A stretch of DNA of 64,000 nt from Cepaea nemoralis (GCA_014155875.1 JACEFZ010017867.1:65844-129843); one strand, 5' to 3'; shown: positions 1 to 10,569, counted from the first letter of the stretch. Program-made: numbers and translations. Notes: generated by a model not told the origin, from the letters alone.

Positions 1-92
1 CGGTATAACGTCATTGTCACAATGGAACATAACTTCACTTTACGTTGCTACGTTCCGCTATAGCGTCGAAAAATGTATTGCTATTCTGCGTT

Positions 93-104
93 AGCATCGC
101 CATT
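93..104 (+). repeat. Left target-site duplication of LINE-A
   Basis: AGCATCGCCATT occurs here and again, perfectly, at 4321-4332, directly bordering the LINE. This is the expected result of target-primed reverse transcription and fixes the LINE ends at 105 and 4320. Confidence 0.85.
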
Positions 105-450
105 GGGTTCCAAATGTTGCTGTATGTAGCCGAGGCGCGGTGTTGGGGTGAGCGCCCAACATTGCTCAAATACCTCAATGGCTCGTGAATACATAACCTA
201 TGCAGCAAAAGTCCAACTCCTGGCCTTCACGCGGCGGACCTGTTTAAACTAACAGGAGAAGGGGCGACGGCGAATCTCTGGCGCCGGAAAATAACCAGTA
301 TGCTCTAGATGTGTATGCACGTACATGCATGCGCAGACAGGTGTGTGCGCGCGTACACATCTACACTCGAGTGAGACCACAGTCTGCTCTAGCAAAGAAA
401 GGTGCTGAAGTCGGAGGCAACCAGCCAAGAGGCGCACCACAGAAATCAGG

Positions 451-1302
451 ATGCCACGCAATCACGCAAAATGGAATATGTCGACTACTGCTAATCGTTA
501 TGGTGCTCGCCCTGCTTTGGACCCCCAGGCAGGTGCAGTGCCGGGCCCTATGTCTCGAAAGGGTCCAACCCCAACTACTGGAGGTCCTTCTCAGATGTCC
601 TGTGGAGCCAGGGGACATGAGAATAGGATGACTGGCCTTACCAAACGAAGACTTAAAATAATGCACTGGAATGCGGAGGGAGTCAGCAACAAAAAAAATA
701 GAATTAGAAAAAATCTTGGACCCAGAAAAAGTAAGCATATGTTGCCTGCAAGAAACTCACCTCAATGAAAATATAGCCTTCAAAATCAGAGGCTACCAGT
801 GTTACCGATCTGACCGAAAGGACAGGCGAAAAGGTGGGATACTGACCCTTGTAAAAAATAACATCATGGCTTCCCAAATCGAAGTCTACATGGAAGGGGC
901 TGAGTATCAGACACTTAAACTTAAGACAGGTAATACAGACCTACATCTGATCAATTACTACTGTCCAAGTGACCGCCCACAGGCACTGGACACACTACCA
1001 CTAAAAGAAAAAATGATTGTATGTGGTGATTTCAACAGCCACTCGCAGAGTTGGGGCTATGATCACCTGGACCAGAGAGGAGAGAGACTGGAAGACTGGC
1101 AGGATGAGAATAGATTCATCTTGATTAACAAGCCGTCCGACCCAGATACTTTCTACTCGAGATCATGGCACTCTACAACTACACCTGATCCTGGCTTTTC
1201 ATTCACCAGACCTGGAGTGGAACATTACACGAATTGTTGGGAAACAACTTGGTGGCAGTGACCATCGGCCAGTCTTTCTAACCGTAGAAAATGAGCTTCT
1301 AA
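451..1302 (+). pseudogene. LINE-A ORF2, N-terminus and APE endonuclease domain (frameshifted)
   Basis: The reading starts at ATG 451 with a Pro/Gly-rich stretch of about 70 residues, then IMHWNAEGV at about 658-684, the usual first strand of an apurinic/apyrimidinic-like endonuclease. An A-run at 691-698 carries a frameshift. The second frame holds QETHL, GGILTLVKN, INYYCPS and GDFNSHSQSWG (catalytic Asp and Asn at 1028-1036). Near 1190 the frame slips again, and the SDHRP motif with the catalytic Asp-His is found at 1257-1271 in a third frame. In an active element the domain nicks target DNA for target-primed reverse transcription. Both shifts are single-base and the residues are otherwise well kept, so the copy is young or the shifts are sequence errors. 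Confidence 0.85.
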
Positions 1303-2172
1303 GTGAAAGCAGCACCCTCTCGAGGTGGAACTACAAGAAAGCAGACTAGGGCAATGTACAAGCATCGCACCAGCATACTGGTTAGAAACCTGAACACTGA
1401 GAAAGACATAAATAAAGTAGTTGAAGAGTTTGGGAAATGCATGCTACAGGCAGCGCGAGAAACAGTACCAAGAGGAGCCCGTAAACAATATAAACCCTAC
1501 TGGAGTAGTGAACTGGAACAGTTGCATAATGATGTGGAAGTGTGTAGAAAGCAAGCAGAGGCCACACCCAGCCAAGAGCACCACAATAAATTCCAGCACG
1601 CAAAAGCCAAATTTCAAAGGGCCAAGCTGCAGGCTAGACGGAAAAGCTGGCAGGAGAAAACAGAGTCTCTGAACTTTGAAAGAGACACAAGGAAATTGTG
1701 GAAGCTAATAAAACAGCTTAATGACGAGGGCACAGGGAGAAACTCAAAAATTGCGCTACATAAAGATGGAAAAATCTTAACAAGAAAGCAAGCAGCTGAC
1801 CATTTTGCGGACTCATTCGCACAAGATAACAATATCAAAATTAGTCCAGAGAAACAACAAGAGATTCGAGAGAAACGACAACATACAGGACAGAAGGAAA
1901 TAGTACATGAGGTTCTGGAGGCACCCATCACAATCAGCGAACTGGAGCTAGCCATATCAAAACTGAAAATGAGAAAGTCACCAGGAGCTGATGGTATCTC
2001 CAATGAAATGATCAGGAACCTAGGAACAGAGGCCAAAACAAAGCTGTTGCAGATCTTCAATAACAGCTGGACCTTAGGCAGTGTTCCACAAGCCTGGAGA
2101 GAAGCAATCATGATACCCCTCCTTAAAATCAGGGAAAGATGGTTCCATTGCCTCCAGCTACAGACCAATTAG
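1303..2172 (+). pseudogene. LINE-A linker and N-terminal part of reverse transcriptase
   Basis: The frame encodes a lysine- and arginine-rich linker followed by the first RT blocks: KMRKSPGADGISNEMI (about residues 222-237) and WTLGSVPQAWREAIMIPLLK. An inserted base near 1347 creates a TAG in the upstream reading. One extra A in the run at 2125-2128 throws the frame out, so the last 15 residues are spurious and the true protein continues in the frame of 2126-4285. The linker Trp/Lys pattern and SPGADG motif are typical of the non-LTR RT region preceding the palm domain. Confidence 0.85.
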
Positions 2173-4285
2173 CCTCACCAGCTGTCTCTGCAAAACACTG
2201 GAGCGCATCATCAATCACAGACTGCAGTGGTACATTGAAAGTAAAAACATCCTTGTGCCACAGCAGGCTGGCTTTAGGCAGTGCTACTCTACGGAAGATC
2301 AGACAACCTACCTCTCTCAAGAAATTGAGGATGCATTCCAAGAGAAGAAGCTGGTGCTTGCAGCATGGATAGATCTGAAGAAAGCCTTTGACAAAGTCTG
2401 GAAAGAAGGTCTGATGAAGAAACTGAGAAACTGCAAAGTCAATGGAAGAATGTACAAATGGGTGAAAGCATACTTGCACAACAGAAGAGCCCGAGTACAG
2501 ATAGACGGACTCAAGAGCAAGAAAGTACTACTGCGTCACGGTGTCCCCCAGGGCGGAGTCTTGTCCCCCACACTTTTTCTAATCTTCATCAATGATCTTG
2601 TTGCTCACCTACCGCATGGAATTAAAGCGGCAATGTACGCTGATGACCTGGTTCTATGGAGCACAAATGAATATGCATCAGTGGCCACCAGATTGCTACA
2701 AAGAGCTGTAGATACATTTGCTACATGGGCAAATAGATGGTGTGTCAGCATAAACACTGACAAGTGCAGCACCACCCTATTTACCCTTTCTCCAAAACAA
2801 AAGGCAGGGATCATCCAGATAAATGGAACACCCCTAAGAGATGATAAAGAACCAACATACCTTGGAGTAACATTTGATGGCAGGCTGACATGGAGAAAGC
2901 ACATCAACAAATCAGTAGCTAAAGCCAGAAGGAAAATAGCCATTCTGAGAAAGCTAAGTGGAACCACATGGGGAGCCAGTACGAAAATACTTAGCAAAGT
3001 TTACCAACAGAGCATACGACCACACCTGGAATATGGGTCAACTGCGTGGTGTTCAGCATCAAAAACCACACTACAAGAGCTGGACAAGGTGCAAAATCAA
3101 GCACTTAGAGTCACCACAGGAGGGATGAGATCAACCCCTATAGTGGAAATGGAGAAGATGGGAAGGACACAGGCACTGAGTGAGCGCAGAGATACGAAAA
3201 CGCTAATACAAGCAGAAAAGTTCCTCAGCTTGCCAGGCCACCCTATGAAGAACAGATTTGAAAACCTAGCTATGGGGCGGTTGAAAAGAAGTAGTTTTAT
3301 CCACCAGGCCAAACGACTCTGCAGAGAAACCACTGATCTGCCCACAGTTGGTATCCCCCTAACAACTATTCCAGAGCGAACTCCATGGAAAGATGAGCAT
3401 AGACTATCGTTAAAAATCCAGACAAAAGTGAGAGGAATATTTGACAAGGAAGAACAGAACAGTGTGCTGCGCAGAACAGCCACTCTCAGCTTCCTTGATG
3501 AAGAATACCCACAGGACCTCTGGATCCGAGTCTACACAGATGGGTCAGCACAAAATGCTGTTCGAAATGGAGGAGCGGGAGTGTACATAGAATACCCAAA
3601 TAATACTAGGGACACAGCCAGAGTACCGACAGGAAAGTACTGCCATAACTATGATGCCGAAATTGAGGCAATCAAGATAGCAACAGAGAAATTACTAAAT
3701 AACAGCAATGGTACACAACCTGTGGTGCTACTGACAGATGCAAAATCAGTACTCGAGGCGCTCCTCTCTGGGAAATTGCCAGTACTAAGGACACTACTTT
3801 CTGAACTTGGCAGTCAGCATAAAGTCACCATACAGTGGATACCATCCCACTGTGGAGTACCCGGAAACGACAGAGCTGATCAATTGGCTAAGGAAGGAGC
3901 CAAAGAAGAACAGCCTGATGTGCCCGTTACATACCACCAAAAGAAAAGAATGATCAAATCAGTCAGAAAGCCACCAAAACCTGCTCAAGATGACTACCAC
4001 GTTATGGACAGACCAGAACAAGTCATTATTCTGCGCCTCAGAACAGGACACAATAGATTACGCAACCACATGTATACAAAATTCAAGATTGGTGAAACAG
4101 CCATGTGCACATGTGGATTGGCGTCGCAGACAGCAGAGCACATACTCCAAGACTGCCCAAAATATAACATATCTAGGCAAACCTTCTGGCCTAGAGAGAC
4201 AACAGTGGAAGATAAACTCTATGGACCACTGTGTGAACTGAAAAAGACAGTTCAATTCATGCAAGAGACGAAATTGCAGATATAG
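2126..4285 (+). CDS. LINE-A RT palm, RNase H and zinc knuckle (3' part of ORF2, open to its stop)
   Basis: This open stretch of about 720 codons carries the catalytic core of the retrotransposon polymerase. RT motifs are AFDKVW (about 2382-2400), HGVPQGGVLSP (about 2536-2570) and YADD at 2636-2647 with both catalytic aspartates, then YLGVTFD. An RNase H domain follows: YTDGS at 3533-3547, YDAEIEAI near 3653, LLTDAKS near 3731 and GNDRADQLA near 3863, giving the usual D-E-D-D set. The C-terminus has CTCG, His and ILQDC (about 4106-4156), a CCHC knuckle. It reads in frame from just after the frameshift at 2127 to TAG at 4283-4285. The first ATG in this frame (2255) is internal and is not a real start. 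Only the upstream breaks make it non-functional. Confidence 0.92.
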   Translation, partial: KSGKDGSIASSYRPISLTSCLCKTLERIINHRLQWYIESKNILVPQQAGFRQCYSTEDQTTYLSQEIEDAFQEKKLVLAAWIDLKKAFDKVWKEGLMKKLRNCKVNGRMYKWVKAYLHNRRARVQIDGLKSKKVLLRHGVPQGGVLSPTLFLIFINDLVAHLPHGIKAAMYADDLVLWSTNEYASVATRLLQRAVDTFATWANRWCVSINTDKCSTTLFTLSPKQKAGIIQINGTPLRDDKEPTYLGVTFDGRLTWRKHINKSVAKARRKIAILRKLSGTTWGASTKILSKVYQQSIRPHLEYGSTAWCSASKTTLQELDKVQNQALRVTTGGMRSTPIVEMEKMGRTQALSERRDTKTLIQAEKFLSLPGHPMKNRFENLAMGRLKRSSFIHQAKRLCRETTDLPTVGIPLTTIPERTPWKDEHRLSLKIQTKVRGIFDKEEQNSVLRRTATLSFLDEEYPQDLWIRVYTDGSAQNAVRNGGAGVYIEYPNNTRDTARVPTGKYCHNYDAEIEAIKIATEKLLNNSNGTQPVVLLTDAKSVLEALLSGKLPVLRTLLSELGSQHKVTIQWIPSHCGVPGNDRADQLAKEGAKEEQPDVPVTYHQKKRMIKSVRKPPKPAQDDYHVMDRPEQVIILRLRTGHNRLRNHMYTKFKIGETAMCTCGLASQTAEHILQDCPKYNISRQTFWPRETTVEDKLYGPLCELKKTVQFMQETKLQI

Positions 4286-4320
4286 ACATATTTCAAGCGA
4301 ACGAAAGAAGAAGAAGAAGA

Positions 4321-4332
4321 AGCATCGCCATT
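4321..4332 (+). repeat. Right target-site duplication of LINE-A
   Basis: A perfect copy of AGCATCGCCATT from 93-104, directly after the GAA tail. Confidence 0.85.
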
Positions 4333-4386
4333 TTACATTTTGTGCAATGCGTTTTTCAAGGATTTTATCATGAATCATCCTTAATT

Positions 4387-4840
4387 ATGAGTTCAACTCG
4401 CAAAGTGAGTGCTGATAGTGTATCTCGGTTTAAGAGAACCAGGAAAAGTGTTATTACTGAGGTGAAGTTAGATGTGTTACGTTGTTTTGTGGCTGGCGAT
4501 CGGGCTGTTATTATCGGTAAAGTCCATGGTTTACCTCCAGCCACGGTAAGGACAATTCGTGCAGGTACTGACAAAATCAAAAAGGGTGCTAACAATGTAA
4601 CCCCCTTTGAGTGCTTCCAAGATCACTTGTACCAGAAGTACTCTTACGGAGAATATGGAAGCACTATTGGCCGTCTGGATTGAAGACCAGAACCAACGGA
4701 ATATGCATGTGAGCAAGATGGTTATCCAGAAGAAAGCAAAGTCTCCCTATAAAGCTCTTGCTAAGAAAGTGGATGAGAGCAGTACTAGAAGTGCTGATGA
4801 TAGTTTGAAGCAAGTCATGGTAAATGTGACATCGAAATAG
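4387..4840 (+). pseudogene. pogo/Tigger-type transposase, N-terminal DNA-binding part
   Basis: From ATG 4387 the reading gives MSSTRKVS, then a Psq-type helix-turn-helix region (EVKLDVLRCF, GLPPATVRTIRAGTDKIK). Near 4600-4620 the frame slips by one base, and the next frame continues as MEALLAVWIEDQNQRN and MVIQKKAKSPYKALAKK, the start of a CENP-B-type second DNA-binding domain. This order matches TIGD/Jerky-like transposases. The catalytic DDE domain is absent because a LINE fragment follows at about 4856. The protein would bind the terminal repeats for cut-and-paste transposition at TA; as read it is dead. Confidence 0.8.
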
Positions 4841-4855
4841 AAAGAAAATTCGTAA

Positions 4856-5429
4856 CTAGGTGGATAATTTTAGATACCTAGGGGCATTTATAACATCAGA
4901 TGGAAGATGTACAACGGAGATTAAGAGCAGAATAGGGCAAGCAAAAGCGCATTTCAGAAAATTAAGAGTATCTTATGCAATAAGTCACAATCACTGAATG
5001 TAAGAAAGAGAGTGCTGAAGTGCTATGTAGAACCAGTTTTGCTATATGGCAGTGAAACGTGGAATGTAAATAAACAAATTAAGAAGACATTAGAAGCAAC
5101 AGAGTCGAATGTTGCGAATTCCTTGGACTGCCAGAGTAACTAACAATGACTATCTGAAACAGGCTAATGAAACTAGAACATCATAGACAACAATCAGAAA
5201 GAGACAAACATCTTTCTTCGGTCATGTGATGAGAACAGAGGCACTGGAGAACATCGTGACAACTGGAAAGATCGAGGGGAAGAGAGGCAGAGGCAGACCA
5301 AGAGAAATGATGCAGGATGTATTGAGCCGGTGGCATGGAGAAATATCAACAGCAGAGTTGATCCATAAAACCAAAGACCGAGATCTGTGGAGAGCCATGA
5401 ATGCCTACGCCAGCTGGCAGGGCACTTGA
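4856..5429 (+). pseudogene. LINE RT C-terminal fragment (second LINE family)
   Basis: Broken frames give NFRYLGAFITSDGRC, then SRIGQAKAHFRKLR, VLKCYVEPVLLYGSETW, IPWTARVTN, FFGHVMR and GKIEGKRGRGRPR, the usual C-terminal series of an APE-type LINE polymerase downstream of the YADD motif. The last frame (5226-5429) ends with DRDLWRAMNAYASWQGT and a stop. The piece is 5' truncated and contains several frameshifts. Relatives of the same 3' end occur at 9830-10372, 13378-13530, 16590-16797, 21560-22060 and 34685-35065. Confidence 0.75.
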
Positions 5430-5459
5430 TTATGATGACATCCTACTAACTCTATCACA

Positions 5460-5477
5460 CCCCCCCCCCCCCCCCCC
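5460..5477 (+). repeat. Poly-C tract (18 bases)
   Basis: An uninterrupted C run directly after the LINE fragment. Similar runs occur at 17223-17234 and 40852-40866. Confidence 0.9.
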
Positions 5478-5559
5478 AACCCACCTCTGTTTCGCTAATA
5501 AATATCAACAACCATCAAAATAAACATTACATAATACACTGTATTTCATTTAATTCTAT

Positions 5560-5642
5560 GTGAAATAGTGTTTCGCTATACGTGGTTTCACTAAGTAGAG
5601 TTTTCACAGAAATTAACCCCATTGTTAACCGGGGCCTCCCTG
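5560..5642 (+). repeat. Right terminal region of the pogo/Tigger-like element
   Basis: The segment ends CGGGGCCTCCCTG and is followed by TA at 5643-5644, which fits a terminal repeat beginning CAGGGAGGCCCCG on the other strand and TA target use. The partner end is not in the window. Confidence 0.45.
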
Positions 5643-6462
5643 TACTTTATTAAAGGGGCCGCAAAACGGACAGAAAAAGCATAAGCAATAACAGTAGCTT
5701 CCTAACGCTATGATCTTTCAGCCAGTGTCTACATGGGCATGGCAACAAATAGCATATGTGAAGATCATACTGTGGCTTACCTCCATCTATATCACCGTAC
5801 AGCTTGTCAGTAGCTAGCAGTAGTGCTACCTGTAGCAGTCTGGTCAACATCTTGTGTATGTCTTTACCTAGAACCACATGAAAGAAAACATAAGATTACA
5901 CATATTTAACAACATCGGTAGTGTTGTACTATGACTATGCGCCTGTAATTTAAAAGCAGCAGTTTAAAAGGAGGGAACTCCTGGATGGTCAGGCCGACGA
6001 CATTATTTCACGTCTGCTCCGTGTTTGCTCCACATTTTACGATTAACTTGTGGCTAGTCGACCAGACATTCCGTAGAGACTGAATGGTGCTGCGGCTGTT
6101 ACAGCGCAGTAGTAAAACTGGTTCCATTGGTGAAACGGTGTGGCCGGCAGCGGACCGGGCTGATAACCCCTAATACTGTATAAACTTCATCAAAATAATA
6201 CTGGAAGCACAACATAATGAAAGATTCCACCAGGATAGTGCGAAAGCGGGGGAGCGTGAAGGATCCGATCCATCGGCGACCACACGGTGGCGACACGGAC
6301 AGTCCATCTGCCCATGAGTTAAGCCCAACGGCCGTTGGGGTATCAATGCGTTTGTGGTAAAAGCTTAGACTCCTTCCGGGGAATGAGTAATCACGCTTGA
6401 CGGAAGAATTATAAGAGTACGGAACAGAAGGCACGACAGCACTATCTGAAAAGGATAATGAG
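5643..6462. other. No gene recognised; probable 5' leader of the HERO-like LINE in its distal part
   Basis: No domain is recognisable on either strand. The GC-richer stretch from about 6120 (with CGGCGACCACACGG-type words) runs straight into the first HERO-like frame and is plausibly its 5' untranslated region. Confidence 0.4.
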
Positions 6463-7137
6463 ATGCAAGAGGATATCAGTCAGGGCGAACCCCACAGAGA
6501 ACCATTGAGTTCTGCAGCTGATAATTCACAAGTCGAGGTCACCTGTGATGTACCCGAGCAACTCTCCGAAAGGGTGAAGATCAAGTTCTGTAATGCCACT
6601 AGGAAGGAAGAGTGGGTGTCATTAGGCAATACGTTGTCCCGTGTTTTAGAAAAAGAGCTAAAACACATATCCCTTGAGGAGAAATTGGTAAAGTTCGGAG
6701 AAATGATCTACCTCCACTCGCTGATTCAATTTGGTAGCAGCGAAAGGAAGGAAGCAGCTATGCCGCAGAAACCAGGCGACAGAGACTGCTGGAGGAGGTG
6801 AGGGAACAGCAGACTACCGCTCGGAAAAAGTGGAAATCAACAGCGGAAAGTGAGAAAGAGTGCTTGCGCAAGGTGTGGCAACATCTGAAAGCCAGGCACA
6901 ATGCCCTGTCCCGAGCGGAAAGGTTCTGCAGAAACAGGCGGAAAACCCGGAAGACGCGTGAGAGGTTCTTCCGGGAACAATACGAGTTTGCACGAGGCTT
7001 GTTCGAGCAGCCGCGATCGGTGTCCTCGATGCCAGCAAAGAGGAGTTGGAGAGCTACCTTGTGACAACGTACTCCGATGCTCAACGGAACGTCCCACTCG
7101 GAGAAATCGAGGGGCTCGCGAGCCCGGCTAAACCAAC
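6463..7137 (+). pseudogene. HERO-like LINE copy 1, N-terminal charged region
   Basis: The frame from 6463 encodes 112 residues rich in Glu and Lys, ending in a stop at 6801 after MPQKPGDRDCWRR. An overlapping frame (6798-7064) continues with REQQTTARKKWKSTAESEKE and CRNRRKTRKTRERFFREQYEFARGLF, a basic helical segment typical of the stretch just before the RT in this LINE group. A further shift is needed to reach ASKEELESYLVTTYSDAQRN at about 7030. No zinc finger or Myb domain is visible, so the true N-terminus is eroded or 5' truncated. Confidence 0.65.
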
Positions 7138-7149
7138 TGTGGAGTACAA

Positions 7150-8130
7150 TGCCAGGCGTCCGATGTAGAGCGAGGTGGTTGCGGTAGTGAAGAAAGCGAG
7201 AGGAAAGGCAGCACCGGGGCCCAACGGTGTGCCTTATACAGTCTATAAGAGATGCCCGGAATTCCTTTAGAAGCTACACCGGATACTGAGATCCGCATGG
7301 AAGCAGAAGCATGTCAGCACGGAGTGGAAGACGGCCAACGGAATCTAAATTCCAAACGAGCAAAACTCTGCCGGCATTAACCAGTTCAGGCCGATCTCTC
7401 TTCTGAACGTTGAGGGGAATACATTCTTCTCCATCATGGCCAGTCGAATCACGAAGTACTTGATGGGGAACAAGTACAGAGACAGCGGTTCAAAACAAAA
7501 GGTGTGTGTGTGTGGGGGGGGGGGGAGGCTACGTGGAGTCCCCGGTTGTTTCAAACACAGTACCATGATTTGGGATGCTATCCAGAGAGCGATGACGAAG
7601 AAGGAGGAACTCCGTGTGATATGGTTGGTCCTAGCCAACGCCTATAGGTCAGTGCCACACCAAGGCTTATCACGTGCCCGAGAAAATAACGGAAATGCTA
7701 GTGCGGTACTTCTCGGGCTTCTCTCTTCGGTTCTCGACCAAAACGCTCATGACCAGATGGATCGACCTGCAAGTGGGTATTGCCATGGGATGTACCATTT
7801 CGCCGATACTGTTTGTCATGGCTATGCAGGTCATCTTGGATGCGGCATCTGGCTATGCACACGGCCCTAAACTCAGCGCAGCGAAGAACGCGCCACAGCT
7901 GAAGGCCTTCATGGACGATACGACAATCCTGACACCGAAGGAGAGCGATATTCGCAGCCTTCTCCTCAGACTGGACGACTTGATTCGCTGGTGCAGGATG
8001 AGCTTCAAGCCCATGAAATCGAGAAGCCTGTCTATCATGAAGTGTAAGGCGGTGGAAAGAGCGTTCACGGTGGCCGGACAAGCGATTCCCACGGTGATGG
8101 TGGAACCTGTGAAGACTCAACCCTGACGTA
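7150..8130 (+). pseudogene. HERO-like LINE copy 1, reverse transcriptase
   Basis: RT block 1 reads KKARGKAAPGPNGVPYTVYK (about 7190-7250), followed by NQFRPISLLNVEGNTFFSI. A G run at 7514-7525 breaks the frame. Motif A reads WLVLANAY (about 7622-7645), where the family normally has Asp at the third position, so a catalytic aspartate is replaced by Val. Motif B is MGCTISPILFVMAMQ and motif C is FMDD at 7908-7919, intact, followed by LIRWCRMSFKPMKSRS. Stops occur near 7170, 7268 and 7347. The RT would copy the element RNA at the nicked target; this copy cannot. Confidence 0.82.
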
Positions 8131-8387
8131 CAGGAACGCGGTGGCAGAGAAACAAGCAATGCTGACGAACGGCCTGATTACCATCGACAAAACCAGGCTG
8201 ATAGGCAAGTTCAAAATCTGGGTCCTCCAATTCATGCTTATCCAGAAACTCTTGTGGCCACTGCTGATAAATGATATTTGCACGTACACAGTGAGAACCA
8301 CGGAAAGTAAGATACGCATATACGAAAGAGTAAGATAAGCATATACGAAAGTGGCTTGGAGTACCCACATGCCTCACGACTGTCGCA

Positions 8388-9480
8388 TTGTATTTTAAGC
8401 AGAGTAAGCTCGTCCTCCCGTTCCAGTCCCTCGTGGAAGAGTTCACATCCGGAAAGACAAGACTAGCGATGATGATGCGCGAGTCTCCAGATATAACGGT
8501 TAGTGCCTCAGTCCCCGCCTTGAAAACGGGAAGGAAGTGGAAAGTCGTCAGCGCAATCGAAGAAGCCAAGGCAACACTTCGGCTGAAGGAGGTAATGGGC
8601 CACACCCAAGCTGACAGGAAAAGGTTTGGCTTCCAAAGCAATGATTCGATGTGGTCGAAGGCGATGGCCATGGAACGCAGGGATCTGGTGGTTAAGGAGA
8701 TCCGAAAGGGGGAAGATGACGAAAGAGTCCAAAAGGCTGCCCAGCAGGCGCAGGGGATGTCATGGGAAGCGGTAGTGCAGAGATCTATTACCTGGAATAA
8801 GTACTGGCGCATGGCACCACTGCGTCTAAGTTTCGTCGTCCGATCCCTCAACGATGTCCTGCCATCAGCTGCCAACCTGACCAAGTGGGGTTGGGGGGGG
8901 GGGGAACCACTGACCCGTTCTGTCGCCTCTGTTCAAAAACCCAAATAGTCAAGACAGCGGAGCACATGCTGTCCGACTGTAAGGTCGCCCTGACCCAAGA
9001 CCGTTATACGCGGCGGCATAACAAAGTCCTTATTGAGTTGGCCGCCATAGTGGATGTAGCTAGAATGAAAGCGAACAGAGAGGGGTACAGACCCAGGCCG
9101 ATGGAGATTTCATTCGTTTGAAAATGGTGCAAAGATGGTAAAACCGACGACTTGCCGCTTGCTACCGTTTTCGACGGTGCGAGGGACTGGGATCTGACCG
9201 TAGACCTAAAGGGCCGTTGCAAATACACTGAGGTGATCCGAAGGATTGGCTTGCGACCTGACATGGTACTTATCTCCTCGTCAGCCAAGCAGCTAACGCT
9301 GATTGAGCTGACCGTCACTTACGAGTCCAATATTGAAGAGCAACACCAGTGCAAGTTAGAGAAGTACAAAGACATAGTCGCAAGTCTCAGGAGCGAGGAG
9401 TACACCGTCAGGCTGTTCGCCGTCGAGGTAAGGCGCCAGAGGTCTCGTATCCCACTCTGTTTTTGATGTGCTGAAGTGAA
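8388..9480 (+). pseudogene. HERO-like LINE copy 1, C-terminal knuckle and restriction-like endonuclease
   Basis: Three overlapping frames give a thumb/linker region (LKTGRKWKVVSAIEEAKATL), then MAPLRLSFVVRSLNDVLPS and a zinc knuckle (CRLCSKTQIVKTAEHMLSDC). The PD-(D/E)XK-type endonuclease follows: DLTVDLKGR, LRPDMVLISSSAKQLTLIEL near 9250-9310 and FAVEVRR. The catalytic RPD and LIEL elements are kept. A G run at 8893-8904 and a stop at 9119-9121 break the frame; copy 2 reads through both places. Immediately upstream (8300-8352) a block of about 25 bp containing GCATATACGAAA is duplicated in tandem and also disturbs the frame. Confidence 0.82.
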
Positions 9481-9829
9481 TGGGCAGGAAAGGACGAGCG
9501 AGAACTCGGGCCCAGAAACAACTGCCTGAGGCAGCCGAAAAGGTCTCGTGCTAGATATGGAACTGTAGGAATTGTATATGTGGTGAACCTGAGTGCAGTC
9601 AATTCATGTAAATTTCGGCCGAAGCCAAACCTTCATAACATAGCGACAATCAGCCGTAGGTCGCATTCAGTCAGCGACAGAGAGCAAGAGGTGTGTCCAA
9701 GAACGGAAAGGAAGAACCGGCTTCTCAGTAGAATGCGGTTCCGTGAACAGGGTACGGTGAAGGAACACGGCAACTGTGACAAATGGAGGTGGCAGAGGCC
9801 GTGGTGACAGGTGTGGAAGCTGGCTCTCT

Positions 9830-10372
9830 TAGTTTTTCTGTCTGTCCATGGTGTTTTTTGCAATTTCCTCAGAAACTACATTTCCCCGGACACCAGATGT
9901 TTGTCAGCTTGTCTGCTCATTGTCCATGCAAAAGCACATGTTCTATGTAGCACCCCAATACTCTTGGTCTCGTTGCAATCGACATATTATTGTTTGGTCA
10001 GTATGATTTTCATCTTGCAAAAGGCTACCTTCGCCATGAAGATTCTTGTTGTAATCTCTTCAAAGCATCTCTCATCAAATGTTATGACTGATCCGAGATA
10101 ATTGTACCGATTCACTTGTTTAAAATATTCCCATTTACTTGTATATTACATTGTGGTATTTCCTTCTTCCTAGAAACGACCATAATCTGTGGTGTATTTT
10201 TAAAATCTAATTCTAACTCTAGTTGTTTACTTTGCTCAACAGTCGCGTTTACTAAATGTTGCAGATTCTGCTCATTGTAAGCAATCAGTACTGTATCATC
10301 CGCATATCTAATGTTATTAATGAAGAAGAAGGTAAAAGATATCTTACAACAAATGTACTTGTGTTCATTCAA
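9830..10372 (-). pseudogene. Antisense LINE RT fragment with YADD
   Basis: On the minus strand the frame 10372-10112 gives NNIRYADDTVLIAYNEQNLQ and MVVSRKKE, then NRYNYLGSVITFDERC, FMAKVAFCKMK and finally FLRKLQKTPWTDRKT near 9850-9880. This is the RT palm motif C through the C-terminal region of the same LINE family as 4856-5429. It abuts the truncated 3' end of the HERO-like copy. Several stops and shifts are present. Confidence 0.75.
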
Positions 10373-10569
10373 CTATCATTATTCCAGGCTCCAGGACGGT
10401 AGTAAATACCGATAGATTCTTGGATATCACAAGCAATCAAGTGTGTCTAATTCTCTTGACTGTCAGGGCACGGCTACGTCGCGTTCTTTTAATATGTTCA
10501 ACGGAAGTTGTGCATGCACATAAAATAATGACGTATCACTATAGCACGAGTTCATTTTATGATGACGCC

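Larger units (their letters stand above)
105..4320 (+). mobile_element. LINE-A: near full-length APE-type LINE with RNase H
   Basis: This 4.2-kb non-LTR retrotransposon has a 5' leader of about 350 bp, an APE-type endonuclease, a reverse transcriptase, an RNase H domain and a C-terminal zinc knuckle. It ends in a short GAA-repeat tail (about 4304-4320) instead of poly(A), and both sides carry the 12-bp repeat AGCATCGCCATT. The domain order fits the RNase H-bearing I/Jockey group of LINEs; the exact clade cannot be set without alignment. At least three one-base frameshifts (near 692, 1190 and 2127) and one at 1347 make this copy inactive as read, unless some are sequencing errors. Relatives lie at 11046-11222, 16840-17480 and 27180-29320. 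The leader at 310-375 is a purine/pyrimidine-alternating stretch. Confidence 0.9.
1..5642 (+). mobile_element. pogo/Tigger-like DNA transposon, broken by nested insertions
   Basis: A transposase relic at 4387-4840 and a right terminal region at about 5560-5642 ending in CGGGGCCTCCCTG followed by TA indicate a TA-inserting pogo/Tigger-type element. The first 104 bases have a similar layout to the inverted right end (GC-poor, with a CGCTATAGCG block), so they may belong to the left end, whose tip is outside the window. A LINE at 105-4320 splits the element, and a second LINE fragment replaces the transposase C-terminus from about 4850. Assigning all of this to one element is inference; the transposase relic is the firmest part. 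Confidence 0.5.
6463..9812 (+). mobile_element. R2/HERO-like LINE, copy 1 (RLE-type), decayed
   Basis: A run of broken frames on one strand encodes, in order, a charged N-terminal region, an RT with an FMDD motif and a C-terminal restriction-like endonuclease with a zinc knuckle. This order, with the endonuclease after the RT, identifies the R2/NeSL/HERO group of LINEs and separates it from LINE-A. A 3' untranslated region of about 330 bp matches that of copy 2 (14940-16220). Copy 1 stops near 9812 where an antisense RT fragment begins. G runs at 7514-7525 and 8893-8904 interrupt coding sequence; copy 2 lacks the second. Confidence 0.85.

Noticed and set aside
311..738. Short frames in the LINE-A leader
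   Set aside because: They are not conserved in the second copy at 27180-27592, where the same region has different stops.
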